Shown: piece after piece, positions 8,790 to 16,467 of the stretch | Layout: each line of letters begins with the position of its first letter | Numbering within the stretch: the first letter of the stretch is position 1 | DNA from: an uncultured Eubacteriales bacterium | GTDB lineage: Bacteria > Bacillota > Clostridia > Christensenellales > Borkfalkiaceae | NCBI GenBank assembly: GCA_900540805.1 | Contig: UQHL01000012.1 | Coordinates: 25,280-89,279 of the forward strand | Length of the DNA: 64,000 bases | Reading direction: 5' to 3' | The notes under the pieces: generated by a model | What the model was told of the DNA's origin: nothing | The model's database searches: none | The model's input: the letters and a program-made list of their open reading frames with translations, nothing else | Made by a program: the position numbers and the translations under genes

Positions 8790-9614
8790 ATGCGCGTACT
8801 CGCCATCAACGACATTTCCTGCGTGGGAAAATGCTCTCTCACCGTGGCTCTGCCCGTCATCTCCGCATGCGGCGTAACCTGCGACGTACTGCCTACGGCC
8901 CTTTTGTCCACTCATACGGGCGGGTTCGACGGATATACCTTTCTCGACCTCTCAGACGAGATTCCCCGTATTTTGACGCATTGGGAAGGCCTGGGGCTTA
9001 CATTCGATTTTATTTACAGCGGATACCTCGGCAATATTTCGCAAATCGAAACCGTTTTGGCCGTCAAACGGAAGTTTCTGAAGCCGAACGGAAAATTTAT
9101 CGTCGATCCCGTTATGGGGGACGGCGGGAAATTATACGCTCACTTCGATTACCATTTTGTGGAAAAAATGCGTTCTTTATGCGACGAAGCGGATTTTATC
9201 CTGCCAAACGTCACCGAAGCCTGTCTGCTTTCGGGAGAAAGCTACCCCGAAAAGGGCGCTCGGCTGCCTGCGGAAAAAATCGTGAACGTTCTGCGCTCGG
9301 CGCATACCTGCCCTATCGTAACGGGCGTGGACGAAGGAAAGGAAAACGCAGTATATTATGCGGAAGACCAAGCCGTAAAACGCTTTGCGCTGCCTAACGC
9401 CGAAGGATTTTTCCACGGGGCGGGAGACGTGTTCGCCGCGGCCTTTACGGGATGTCTTGCGCGGGGAAAACAGGCGAGCGACGCGATCAGGTTAGCGGCA
9501 GAATTTACCACCGCTTCTATTTTTCGCACGGCCGAAGCGGGGGGAGACAGCCGGTACGGGCTTTTGTTCGAACAAGAAATTTTTCCTTTTCTCCAAAAGC
9601 TTAACGCACGCTGA
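8790..9614 (+). CDS. Pyridoxal/pyridoxamine kinase (PdxY/PdxK-like, ribokinase fold)
   Basis: ATP-dependent kinase of the B6 salvage pathway, phosphorylating pyridoxal-type vitamers to feed pyridoxal 5'-phosphate. The 274-residue product has N-terminal NDISCVGKCSLTVALPVI, the STHTGGFDGY substrate segment, DPVMGDGGKLY near residue 105, and the GAGDVFAAAFTG anion-hole and catalytic-base motif near the C-terminus. All are characteristic of the PdxY/PdxK/ThiD branch. The ATG at 8790 is chosen because AAGGA lies just upstream; the open frame reaches 34 codons further but through AT-rich promoter DNA. The gene is monocistronic, divergent from aspS, and has no obvious terminator before the next promoter. 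A ThiD-like activity cannot be excluded. Confidence 0.9.
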   Translation: MRVLAINDISCVGKCSLTVALPVISACGVTCDVLPTALLSTHTGGFDGYTFLDLSDEIPRILTHWEGLGLTFDFIYSGYLGNISQIETVLAVKRKFLKPNGKFIVDPVMGDGGKLYAHFDYHFVEKMRSLCDEADFILPNVTEACLLSGESYPEKGARLPAEKIVNVLRSAHTCPIVTGVDEGKENAVYYAEDQAVKRFALPNAEGFFHGAGDVFAAAFTGCLARGKQASDAIRLAAEFTTASIFRTAEAGGDSRYGLLFEQEIFPFLQKLNAR

Positions 9615-9656
9615 AAGTTGGTAAGCTTTTCATAAATGAAAACGACTTTTATTCTG

Positions 9657-9685
9657 TTGACAAACGGAAAAAAATCGGCTATAAT
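9657..9685 (+). promoter_or_regulatory. Consensus sigma-A promoter of the 6S-like RNA
   Basis: TTGACA (9657-9662), 17-base spacer, TATAAT (9680-9685), five to seven bases before the predicted RNA 5' end. Confidence 0.85.
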
Positions 9686-9690
9686 ATAAG

Positions 9691-9868
9691 TAAATCTGCG
9701 GTGTACGGAGTTCGGATTGATCGTAATCCACATTAATAAATAGGGAGCGTGTATTCGGGGCGATAGGCAAGGTCTGTATTTATACGGAAAGTCCGAAGCG
9801 TTCAGATGCCGCACCCACCTGCTGAAAGCGGGTTAGCTTTTATCCGAAATGCGGCACAGGCGGATTTA
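9691..9868 (+). ncRNA. ssrS: Probable 6S RNA
   Basis: A stretch of about 178 bases with a strong promoter, no open frame and a terminator. The ends pair (AAATCTGC at 9692 with GCGGATTT ending 9867). Inside, TTCGGA pairs with TCCGAA, and a 3' arm TGCCGCA/TGCGGCA encloses a CCCACCTGCTGAAAGCGGGTT hairpin, resembling the 3' part of many bacterial 6S RNAs. 6S RNA binds sigma-70-type RNA polymerase and damps transcription in stationary phase. The length and closed rod-like ends fit. I assign it from structure and remembered motif, without a covariance-model search. It is not a riboswitch for a downstream gene, since only tRNA-Glu follows. Confidence 0.65.
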
Positions 9869-9882
9869 TTATTTTGTTTGTT

Positions 9883-9921
9883 AAGGAGGCGGCGAAGCAC
9901 AAGAGCTTTGAGCCTCTTTTT
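9883..9921 (+). terminator. Terminator of the 6S-like RNA
   Basis: GAGGC/GCCTC stem (AAGGAGGC at 9883-9890 with GCCTC at 9912-9916) followed by TTTTT. Confidence 0.7.
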
Positions 9922-10001
9922 ATCGAAAAAAACGTTTGGGTGAAAGAAAAATATTTTTTCCGAAAAACAAAAAAAAATTTCTTTTGGACGGGTAAAAACA
10001 G

Positions 10002-10030
10002 TTGCCCTGAAAAGAAAAATATGATATACT
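10002..10030 (+). promoter_or_regulatory. Promoter of tRNA-Glu
   Basis: TTGCCC (10002-10007), 17-base spacer, TATACT (10025-10030), about 20 bases before the tRNA. Confidence 0.65.
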
Positions 10031-10049
10031 ACATAAGCAATTAAGACAT

Positions 10050-10124
10050 GGCCTTATGGTCAAGCGGTTAAGACGACGCCCTCTCACGGCGTAAACTCGG
10101 GTTCGATTCCCGATAAGGTCACCA
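10050..10124 (+). tRNA. tRNA-Glu (anticodon CUC)
   Basis: Complete cloverleaf: acceptor GGCCTTA with TAAGGTC (one G-U pair), D arm GGTCAAGCGGTTAAGAC, anticodon stem ACGCC/GGCGT around loop CTCTCAC giving anticodon CTC (codon GAG), T arm with GGTTCGATTCC, and an encoded CCA end. It stands alone with its own promoter and terminator. Confidence 0.96.
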
Positions 10125-10128
10125 AACT

Positions 10129-10166
10129 AAAGCAATTCGAACTTTTTCGGATTGCTTCTTTTTTTG
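10129..10166 (+). terminator. Terminator of tRNA-Glu
   Basis: AAGCAAT/ATTGCTT stem (10130-10136 with 10151-10157) followed by C and a run of T. Confidence 0.8.
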
Positions 10167-10371
10167 TATTTTTTGAATTCAAGCGGGCTCGTCGGCTGTT
10201 TTCATGACGAGCAAAAACTGCGTTCCGTCAAATATTAACGCTTCAACAAATATATTCTCAGCCGTTCAAAGCCCTCTCCTTTTGTGATTTTTTATGCTAC
10301 AATAAAGCTTTTTCTCAAAGCTATAAAAATTGCAAGATAAATCATATAAGGCAATTCATCAACCGTCTTTT

Positions 10372-11223
10372 TTACAACTTCTGCAAAAAAGCGGCGTATT
10401 TAAGTTCGTTCTCTAAAAGCACCGAAAGCAAATGGGAAATCTGTTTTTTCGTCCTGACGTCCTGTGTCAACGAAAGTTTGAAAAGCCCGTTTTTTACTGC
10501 GACAAAAGAAAGCAGATAGCTGTCGGGCATAAAAAGTTTCGGATCCGGATACAACAAGTCAAAAACGAAATGCCTGAACATAAAACGGTTATTCGTCAGC
10601 GCGTCGCAATATTTGGCAAACTTAATGCAAGCCTCCCCTCCTTGCAACGAAGCGACGCCTTCGACGAGCTTGACTTTCAGCGCCGATACGGACTTTTCCG
10701 CCCGTACGGCTTCTTTCTTTACGCATAACAATTCTTCCTTCAACGCTTGATCGGGTCTTCTTTTTTTGACGGCAAAAATGTCAATGCACAACCCTGCAAG
10801 CTCATTGGTCGATATCTTAATATCCGTTTTATTTAAGGTAGGGTCAAAAATCAGGAACTCTCCCGTTAGCGATTTTCTCACTATAAAATAATGGGTGCCA
10901 TGGCGCAGTCGATAGGTCGAGTTCCAAAACACATTAAACGCATCGAAACACACGACGGCGCTTTCGCCGGCTTTCAGATAATTTAGCGCCCTCTGCGTAT
11001 CTTTTTCCCATAGAGGCAGAATTTTTGCACCGCAGGCTGCCAAATTAGCAATCAGCCGTTTTGAAGAATATAGTCCGCTCTTTTCGTCAAAAAACAGATC
11101 GCATTCGCTCCATAAATCGCCGAATAAAAGTTTATAATCTAGTCCCAAATCGTAAACGAGAGTGGCGATACTGTTATAATAACAATTGATGCCTTGAAAA
11201 TTAATGAGTTTAATTGTTTTCAT
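10372..11223 (-). CDS. BtrH-like papain-fold acyltransferase or peptidase
   Basis: A 283-residue soluble protein. The N-terminal half has the layout of the BtrH N-terminal/C39-like papain fold: Cys14 in QGINCYYNSIATL, His111 in RHGTHYFIVRKS and Asp127 in FLIFDPTLN, a plausible Cys-His-Asp triad. Family knowledge: BtrH in butirosin biosynthesis moves an acyl group from an acyl carrier protein to an aminoglycoside amine. The gene lies 2 bases after the adenylate-forming ligase and two genes after an ACP, the partners such an enzyme needs. The C-terminal half (about 150-283) is helical and unrecognised. The acceptor is unknown; a protease of the C39 type is the main alternative. Family assignment rests on pattern, not search. 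Confidence 0.7.
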   Translation of the reverse strand: MKTIKLINFQGINCYYNSIATLVYDLGLDYKLLFGDLWSECDLFFDEKSGLYSSKRLIANLAACGAKILPLWEKDTQRALNYLKAGESAVVCFDAFNVFWNSTYRLRHGTHYFIVRKSLTGEFLIFDPTLNKTDIKISTNELAGLCIDIFAVKKRRPDQALKEELLCVKKEAVRAEKSVSALKVKLVEGVASLQGGEACIKFAKYCDALTNNRFMFRHFVFDLLYPDPKLFMPDSYLLSFVAVKNGLFKLSLTQDVRTKKQISHLLSVLLENELKYAAFLQKL

Positions 11224-11225
11224 TC

Positions 11226-12716
11226 CTATTTCTTTTCATATCGAAAAATTTTTCCCGAGGCGTTTTTATCGAGAGCGTTTACGAACACAATTTTCCGAGG
11301 AATTTTATAATCCGCCAGTACGGTAGCGAGATATTCGATAATTTCGGCGGCGCTTACGGCATTATGCGCTTTGACAATATCGGCGCATACTGTTTCAGCC
11401 CCTTCGCATTGTCGGGCGTAAACTTTGCAATCCGCTGCCAGCCCGCTGTTTAACAGCGTCTCCTCCACTTCTTCGACAAAAACATTGAATCCTCTTACGA
11501 TGATTATATTTTTCTTTCTGCCGCAGATATATAAAAACTTTTTATCGTCAAGATAGCCGATATCACCCGTTTTCAGATATCCGTCGCAGACGGCTTTTTT
11601 ACTTTCTCTGATATTTTTATAATATCCCAGCATCACCCCCGGCCCCTTAAAGCAGATCTCGCCCGTCACAAAGGAGGTTTGTGTCAATTTTCCGTCTGCT
11701 TCTATCTTGATAACCGAATTTTCAACTGCCGTACCGACGGATCCTAATCTGTTTAAGTCGGCGCGTTTATAAGGCTTTGCGATCAACGGGCCAGCCTCCG
11801 TCATGCCATAACCCTGCCAAAATTTCTTATCGGGATATATTTTATATAGGCGGACGAGAACCTCTTCGGGAACCTTGCTTCCGCCAAAGCCGAAATATTT
11901 GGGGTATTCAAAATCCACCCGCTTATTTTCGTTTAACTTATTTAATATCAGCAAACAGGCGGAAGCCCCCTCGAAAAGCTCCGCCTTTTCCCTTTCCGCT
12001 ATTCTTAAAACCTCCCCGAACGTCGCCCCGTCTTTCACTAAAACCAACTCGTACCTTTTAATCAGGACCGCCAGCAAAATCATTATGCCGTAAGCCGAAG
12101 AAAAGGGCGTTATCAGCAAATATCTTTTATTTTTGAAATTTGAAAAATTCATCTTCGAAAGATACGCCCGAGAGGAAGCGAGCGCGTTATTCTGCGACAG
12201 CATAACGATCTTTTGATTGCCCGTCGTACCGGAAGTGCTCAATAAAATCGCCGGTTTATCGGGGTCCGACCTTTTTAATGTTATTTTCCTTCCGTTTTCA
12301 TGCAGATCTTCTATACAAAAAACTTTGACTTCGACGGAGCGGAACAGAGATTTGTGAGCCTTATCCGTTAAAATCAATGCGACCCCGGAAAATTTCAGGA
12401 TCGATCTCAGTTCTTCAGCCGTAAGCTTTGTATTGAGCGGAAAAACGATTTTATCGGATAACAATATTCCGTAAAAGGCATAGATAAATTCGGCTCCGTT
12501 TGGTAAAAACAAGGCCACGACACAGCGCCGTTCCCTCTTCAGATTTTGGCTGACAACTACGGCTTTTTGATACAATTCCTCAAAGCTGATCCTTTTTTCC
12601 CCGTCGATGAGAGCGGTCCGTTTACTTCGGGAAGCGAACAGATACTCCTTTATCTCTTTTATTTCTTTTCCCAAGCGGCTTGTGCGATTTCGATCAATTT
12701 TTTTACGGACAGACAC
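11226..12716 (-). CDS. Adenylate-forming acyl/aryl ligase (AMP-binding family)
   Basis: ANL-superfamily enzyme that activates a carboxylic acid as an acyl-AMP and passes it to a thiol, here most likely the neighbouring ACP. Visible motifs in order: P-loop-like LLSTSGTTGNQK (about 158-169), GYGMTEAGPLI, the hinge region YLKTGDIGYLDDKKFLYICGRKKN, and the C-terminal catalytic lysine in DKNASGKIFR. The start is uncertain: the first in-frame start is GTG at 12716, overlapping the ACP gene by 58 bases, and the domain proper begins near residue 20-30, so a later non-ATG start such as TTG at 12674 is possible. The acid specificity cannot be read by eye. Confidence 0.88.
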   Translation of the reverse strand: MSVRKKIDRNRTSRLGKEIKEIKEYLFASRSKRTALIDGEKRISFEELYQKAVVVSQNLKRERRCVVALFLPNGAEFIYAFYGILLSDKIVFPLNTKLTAEELRSILKFSGVALILTDKAHKSLFRSVEVKVFCIEDLHENGRKITLKRSDPDKPAILLSTSGTTGNQKIVMLSQNNALASSRAYLSKMNFSNFKNKRYLLITPFSSAYGIMILLAVLIKRYELVLVKDGATFGEVLRIAEREKAELFEGASACLLILNKLNENKRVDFEYPKYFGFGGSKVPEEVLVRLYKIYPDKKFWQGYGMTEAGPLIAKPYKRADLNRLGSVGTAVENSVIKIEADGKLTQTSFVTGEICFKGPGVMLGYYKNIRESKKAVCDGYLKTGDIGYLDDKKFLYICGRKKNIIIVRGFNVFVEEVEETLLNSGLAADCKVYARQCEGAETVCADIVKAHNAVSAAEIIEYLATVLADYKIPRKIVFVNALDKNASGKIFRYEKK

Positions 12717-12898
12717 TCTTCAAGCTCCTCCAATTTTATTTCGATCCCAAATACTTTTTCGATATCCACGATCAGCGACACATACATAAGCGAATCAAAG
12801 CCCAAATCTTTATAAAGATTTGAGCTTTCTTCTATCTTCGCAAAACCATACATTCTTTTTTCTATCAGTCCGACTATCTTTTCAGCGGCTTCATTCAT
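12659..12898 (-). CDS. Acyl carrier protein
   Basis: A 79-residue acidic four-helix carrier protein. The phosphopantetheine attachment serine is in the classic GFDSLMYVSL motif, serine 36 counting from the ATG at 12898. The second helix (SLIVDIEKVFGIEI) and the fourth (SVKKLIEIAQAAW) match ACP helices II and IV. It is not the fatty-acid synthase acpP context: there are no fab genes, but an adenylate-forming ligase overlaps downstream and a collagen-like gene overlaps upstream by 8 bases, so the set is translationally coupled. It needs a 4'-phosphopantetheinyl transferase encoded elsewhere. A TTG three codons upstream is an alternative start. Confidence 0.9.
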   Translation of the reverse strand: MNEAAEKIVGLIEKRMYGFAKIEESSNLYKDLGFDSLMYVSLIVDIEKVFGIEIKLEELEECLSVKKLIEIAQAAWEKK

Positions 12899-13658
12899 CT
12901 TTATCAAAATACAGGCTGCCGCTGACAGAGAGATTTAGGCTTTGCTGCTGATCGGTTCCCTCGCTTTCCATACCTACGATTATGGCGACCAGAGCGCCTT
13001 CGTTTATTTGCGTACTTAAACCGGTCAATTGTCCTCTTCTGAGCAAAAATCCGTCCAGAATCAATTCGCCCGAATACGGCTCGGAATAGGTGATCGTTTC
13101 CGGCAGAATCCTGTACTCCAAAGTATCCGTATCGCAAACGGCGATTCCGGCAAAAGGCCTTAAAGATACGCCCGCGGGGATTTGACCGCCGTTATTGGAA
13201 GTCGAAAATAGTACGTGAATACTCTTTAGCGTTCCGTCATACGGCATAATGAACGCGCAACCGTAATAATTATTGTCGTCAAAGGTGATGCGCTGCGCAG
13301 CCCAATCACCCGAAGTCAGCGTGACATAGCCCGAATAGCTGTTTCCGAAGCCGGAAAAATTTAGCGTCGCAGGATCCCCGCTTTCGGTAGAGGAAAGATA
13401 TGCTCCGCCACTTACCCCCGCTATGGAAAACGGAATAACAGCCGATTTTGACCCATCGGCTCCGGCAGGCCCCATAGGCCCTACAGCGCCATCCATGCCA
13501 TCGGCCCCGGCAGGCCCCATCGGTCCCACTGCGCCGTCCGCTCCTGCTGGTCCCATCGGCCCCATCGGTCCGATAGTGTTGACGTATATTTTTTTTACCG
13601 GCCTCTGGCCATAGCAACCCCAACCGCCGCAATCGGGCGTACATTCGTCGTTACACAT
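12891..13658 (-). CDS. Collagen-like, BclB-type spore-surface (exosporium-like) protein
   Basis: A 255-residue protein with a Cys-rich head (MCNDECTPDCGGWGCYG), then about 14 Gly-X-Y triplets at residues 30-71 (GPM, GPA, GAD, GAV), then a roughly 185-residue beta-rich C-terminal domain. The C-terminal pattern (IPFSIAGVSGG, FIMPYDGTLKSIHVLFST) resembles the C-terminal domain of BclB exosporium glycoproteins. Collagen repeats of such proteins form trimeric filaments on spores. No signal peptide is present, consistent with assembly from the mother cell. It is first in an operon with ACP, ligase and BtrH-like genes, which is unusual for this family. GGAGGA lies eight bases before the ATG; I see no convincing sporulation-sigma box, only a TATAAT. 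Confidence 0.82.
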   Translation of the reverse strand: MCNDECTPDCGGWGCYGQRPVKKIYVNTIGPMGPMGPAGADGAVGPMGPAGADGMDGAVGPMGPAGADGSKSAVIPFSIAGVSGGAYLSSTESGDPATLNFSGFGNSYSGYVTLTSGDWAAQRITFDDNNYYGCAFIMPYDGTLKSIHVLFSTSNNGGQIPAGVSLRPFAGIAVCDTDTLEYRILPETITYSEPYSGELILDGFLLRRGQLTGLSTQINEGALVAIIVGMESEGTDQQQSLNLSVSGSLYFDKDE

Positions 13659-13994
13659 TGCTTTTCCTCCATAAAGTTAAAAAATGACTTACATATATTA
13701 TATATTATTAAAATTTGCGATAATTTGTTATTTTTCTGTCCGTATAACTTTTTGCCCTGATAAAACAAAGCAAACAAATATCGGCCAAAGCCTAAAAATA
13801 TAGCGATATGCTCTCTGTATTCATTCCCTTTATAGTCATGTATATCAGCTTTTAGCGCTTTATGGAACCGCCCTTGACTTATTCGTAAGAACCTCTCCCC
13901 AACTATGGAAAAGACATATTCTCCCCGAGCATCACCTCTCTAACGCGAACGCCATCAGTTCTTTCGGCGACGGGACCTGCTTTTTACATCAAAT

Positions 13995-14037
13995 AAAAAC
14001 AAGCACCTGGATAACTGTTTCCGTGCTTGTTCTTTTC
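13995..14037. terminator. Bidirectional terminator ending the long host-glycan operon
   Basis: Stem ACAAGCAC (13999-14006) with GTGCTTGT (14023-14030), with a T-rich tail on both strands. On the minus strand it is the first terminator after the EamA gene, about 280 bases downstream of its stop. Confidence 0.75.
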
Positions 14038-14059
14038 TGATTTTCAATATTTTCAGACA

Positions 14060-14270
14060 GGCTTCAAGGCCCCTTCTTCCGTAAAATAATTATAGTCCAA
14101 ATAGACGCTCGTTTTTTCGTTCAGACAACAACGATTTATCTATTAGCCCCGCTGCCGTCGAACGGCCTTGCATGGCCCTTGTAGCGCCCTCCTTCTGCCG
14201 TACGGTGAAGGGCGGCATATAATCGTAAGTCATAAGAAAATCTTTATCGGAATCCCTTTTCCCGAGAATT
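14060..14270 (-). pseudogene. Possible decayed C-terminal fragment of a secreted or glycan enzyme gene
   Basis: Three minus-strand frames each give a protein-like piece that could join by frameshifts: FLMTYDYMPPFTVRQ, then AEGGRYKGHARPFDGSGANR, then VYLDYNYFTEEGALKPV followed by a stop. The order and the lack of any full frame suggest an inactivated gene tail. I do not recognise the family; a GH43-like enzyme is only a guess. Confidence 0.3.
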
Positions 14271-14311
14271 TTTTATATATTTGCGTATTTTTTTATCCGT
14301 CCATACCCCCT

Positions 14312-15217
14312 TCAAAATAAGTTTACGATCACAATCGACGCAAACCCGAGAAGCAGACCTATAATATTTTTTACGGTGAGTTTCTCTTTGAACATCGCCG
14401 CGCCCACAATACAGGTGATAATGACGCTCAACGCACTTGTTACGGTAAAAAGCGCCACGGAAGAAACGCTTTTTGCAAGCGTGGTCACAATTTGATTGAT
14501 TGAAAAAATTGCCAAAGCAAGCAGCATACCATAGAGTGCAAGCTTACCGGACAGACGCTCTATTTTATTGATCTTGACGCCGTTTTTGTCCTTGCTTTTC
14601 ACCGTCGCTAAAAAGATCATACAGGCAAGTAGAATCACCGCATTCAACCCAAAGGTGAGAAAGGAAAACAGGGCGACGTTTCCGTCGGGCAGCAGCAGAG
14701 CAAAATATTTCTGTACCACCATCACCAGCCCGTTGGAAAGAAAACTCAATACGAGCATCACCAAGGTTTTTATTGAAAAGGCTTTTTTCTTCTTTTCCGA
14801 AGAGGCAGAAAGAAAATAGATGGAGACGATAAAAACGCCCAATCCTATCCATTGCAGAACGCTCATGGGCTCTTTGAAAAGGAAAATGCCCAGCACACAC
14901 GGCACAAACAGACCGCCCGTCGCAAACATATTGCATACGACGAGAGTCGTCCCTTTCACCGCCTCAAGTCCCGAAAACAAATCCAGCGCGAGCAACAGCG
15001 CCATGATAAGCGCACAGAGAAAAGTCTCTTTATTGAAGCCGTAAAACCCCGAGAAGCATAAAAAGATAAACGCAAATACCGCCGATAAAAACTGATAATA
15101 TGCGCCGTAATGAAAAAATGTTATTCCCGAACCGACCAGCGTACTTACCCGTTTAGAACATATCTTTTGGATCACCCGCATCAAAGCGATGACCGCAAAG
15201 CCAAAAAATATCCACAT
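14312..15217 (-). CDS. EamA/DMT-superfamily transporter
   Basis: A 301-residue membrane protein of about ten hydrophobic helices arranged as two similar halves, with the closing segment SVIITCIVGAAMFKEKLTVKNIIGLLLGFASIVIVNLF typical of the second EamA repeat (shown here only as its short landmarks FKEKLT and GLLLGFASI). The first repeat has the equivalent FKEPMSVLQWIGL. DMT transporters move small metabolites such as sugars, amino acids or nucleotide sugars; the substrate is unknown. The start codon lies 1 base after the stop of the GH109-like gene, so it is the last gene of the host-glycan operon and may import or export a breakdown product. Confidence 0.88.
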   Translation of the reverse strand: MWIFFGFAVIALMRVIQKICSKRVSTLVGSGITFFHYGAYYQFLSAVFAFIFLCFSGFYGFNKETFLCALIMALLLALDLFSGLEAVKGTTLVVCNMFATGGLFVPCVLGIFLFKEPMSVLQWIGLGVFIVSIYFLSASSEKKKKAFSIKTLVMLVLSFLSNGLVMVVQKYFALLLPDGNVALFSFLTFGLNAVILLACMIFLATVKSKDKNGVKINKIERLSGKLALYGMLLALAIFSINQIVTTLAKSVSSVALFTVTSALSVIITCIVGAAMFKEKLTVKNIIGLLLGFASIVIVNLF

Positions 15218-15218
15218 A

Positions 15219-16451
15219 TCACTTTATTGAGGGAAGCTCCATCACGTCCACGACCTTTCTTTCCTTATACTTTCCGCGCGTAAAATCGGGACATTCGACG
15301 GCAGCGGAGCCCTTTGCAATAGATTGCTCGGAAAGGGCGGTCACGCTCATCCAGGCAACCGCGTCATAAATATCGATCGGCATGGGCGTATGATCTTTTA
15401 CGTGCATAAAGAAATGTTTCAGCATAACGTAATCCATGCCGCCGTGCCCCGCGTCGATCTGATCCTTGGTGATCGTCCGCCAATCGTCGGGCAGGTATTT
15501 GTTATATTCTTTCTGATTGAAAAACGCCTTTTTATACGGGTCACTTTCATGATTATATTTTCCGTCGTCGAGAATAACCGATTCCGTCGTCTGGCAATAG
15601 AAGCCCTTCGTTCCGCTCACCGTCAGACCACGCTCGTAAAGCCTCGGCAGCGTCGTGTCGAGTTTCAGAAAAATCGTCTCTCCGTTTTCGCATTCTATCA
15701 TAGTGGTCGTCACGTCGCCCTGCCTAAACACAACGTCTTTCAACCGCTCGCTATATTTAGGCGTTTTTGCGATATATTCCTTCATTCCCTGCGATTTTGA
15801 AGACATCGCTACCAGTCTCACGAAACGGTTTCCTCGGTTGATGTTTAAGATTTTTGCAATGGGTCCCAATTCGTGCGTAGGATAATTTTCGCAGTTATGG
15901 TTTTTATATTCTTCAAGCCGATAATGGTGCGTATCGATACCGCCCGCGATTTCATCTCTCAAATCGTGGCAGTAATATCCTTGGCAAAAGGAAACTTCAC
16001 CCAAAACTCCGTTCCGCACCAGCGAGGTCGCAAGCGCTTCCGACTCGTTATAACAGCAATTTTCAAGAAACATAAAGGGCGTTTGCGTCTCTTCGTAGCA
16101 GCCGACAAGTTTCCAGCAGTCCTCGATGCTGTGCGTGCCGCCCACTTCCATACCGACGGGAATCCCCGCCCGCAACGCTGCCATCGTCACTTTTACGTGC
16201 ATATTCCACCCCGTCGCCACGATAACCACGTCCACGCCCGCGGCCAGCACCTGCCGATAATCGTCCGTTTTCAGCGGTTCGGGGTCGCCGTTTTCGACAA
16301 CTCTCCCCGCCGCGGCGTCCATTCTGTCGCCAAATTTGTCGCAGACTGCCGCAATCCGAACGCCTTTGATATTCAGAATATTCGTCATCAAGCCGTTGCC
16401 GCGCTGCCCCAGCCCGATCATACCCACTTTAAGTATTTTTTCGTTTTCCAT
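15219..16451 (-). CDS. Gfo/Idh/MocA-family enzyme resembling GH109 N-acetylgalactosaminidase
   Basis: A 410-residue NAD-binding protein. The Rossmann glycine motif is VGMIGLGQRGNGLM near residue 9. The central segment LENCCYNESEALA and YPTHELGPIAKILNINRGNR resembles GH109 enzymes, which remove alpha-linked GalNAc by an NAD-dependent redox mechanism that keeps the cofactor bound. No signal peptide or Tat motif is present, so it is cytoplasmic. Its position 16 bases after a GH20 hexosaminidase supports action on amino-sugar glycans. I chose ATG 16451 (MENEKILKVG), which has AAGGAA before it. A plain sugar or inositol dehydrogenase remains possible. Confidence 0.75.
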   Translation of the reverse strand: MENEKILKVGMIGLGQRGNGLMTNILNIKGVRIAAVCDKFGDRMDAAAGRVVENGDPEPLKTDDYRQVLAAGVDVVIVATGWNMHVKVTMAALRAGIPVGMEVGGTHSIEDCWKLVGCYEETQTPFMFLENCCYNESEALATSLVRNGVLGEVSFCQGYYCHDLRDEIAGGIDTHHYRLEEYKNHNCENYPTHELGPIAKILNINRGNRFVRLVAMSSKSQGMKEYIAKTPKYSERLKDVVFRQGDVTTTMIECENGETIFLKLDTTLPRLYERGLTVSGTKGFYCQTTESVILDDGKYNHESDPYKKAFFNQKEYNKYLPDDWRTITKDQIDAGHGGMDYVMLKHFFMHVKDHTPMPIDIYDAVAWMSVTALSEQSIAKGSAAVECPDFTRGKYKERKVVDVMELPSIK

Positions 16452-16467
16452 AATTTTTCCTTTCGGG

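Larger units (their letters stand above)
13659..14311. other. 650-base gap without an intact gene
   Basis: It holds the upstream region of the collagen-like gene (13659-13800, very AT-rich, with a TATAAT but no matching -35), a bidirectional terminator at 13995-14037, and at about 14060-14270 a possible decayed coding remnant. I see nothing else. Confidence 0.6.

Noticed and set aside
9691..9868. Riboswitch, SRP RNA or tmRNA as alternative identity for the structured RNA
   Set aside because: No gene follows within the transcript, no SRP GGAAGCAGC-type loop and no tag-peptide frame; 6S fits length and ends better.
13306..13644. Alternative minus-strand frame across the collagen-like repeats
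   Set aside because: Byproduct of the GC-rich triplet repeats; the BclB-like frame has the ribosome site, ACP coupling and a recognisable C-terminal domain.
10372..13658. Reading the ACP-ligase-BtrH set as part of a larger NRPS/PKS cluster
   Set aside because: No condensation, ketosynthase, thioesterase or phosphopantetheinyl transferase gene lies in the flanks; the operon is bounded by unrelated genes and gaps.
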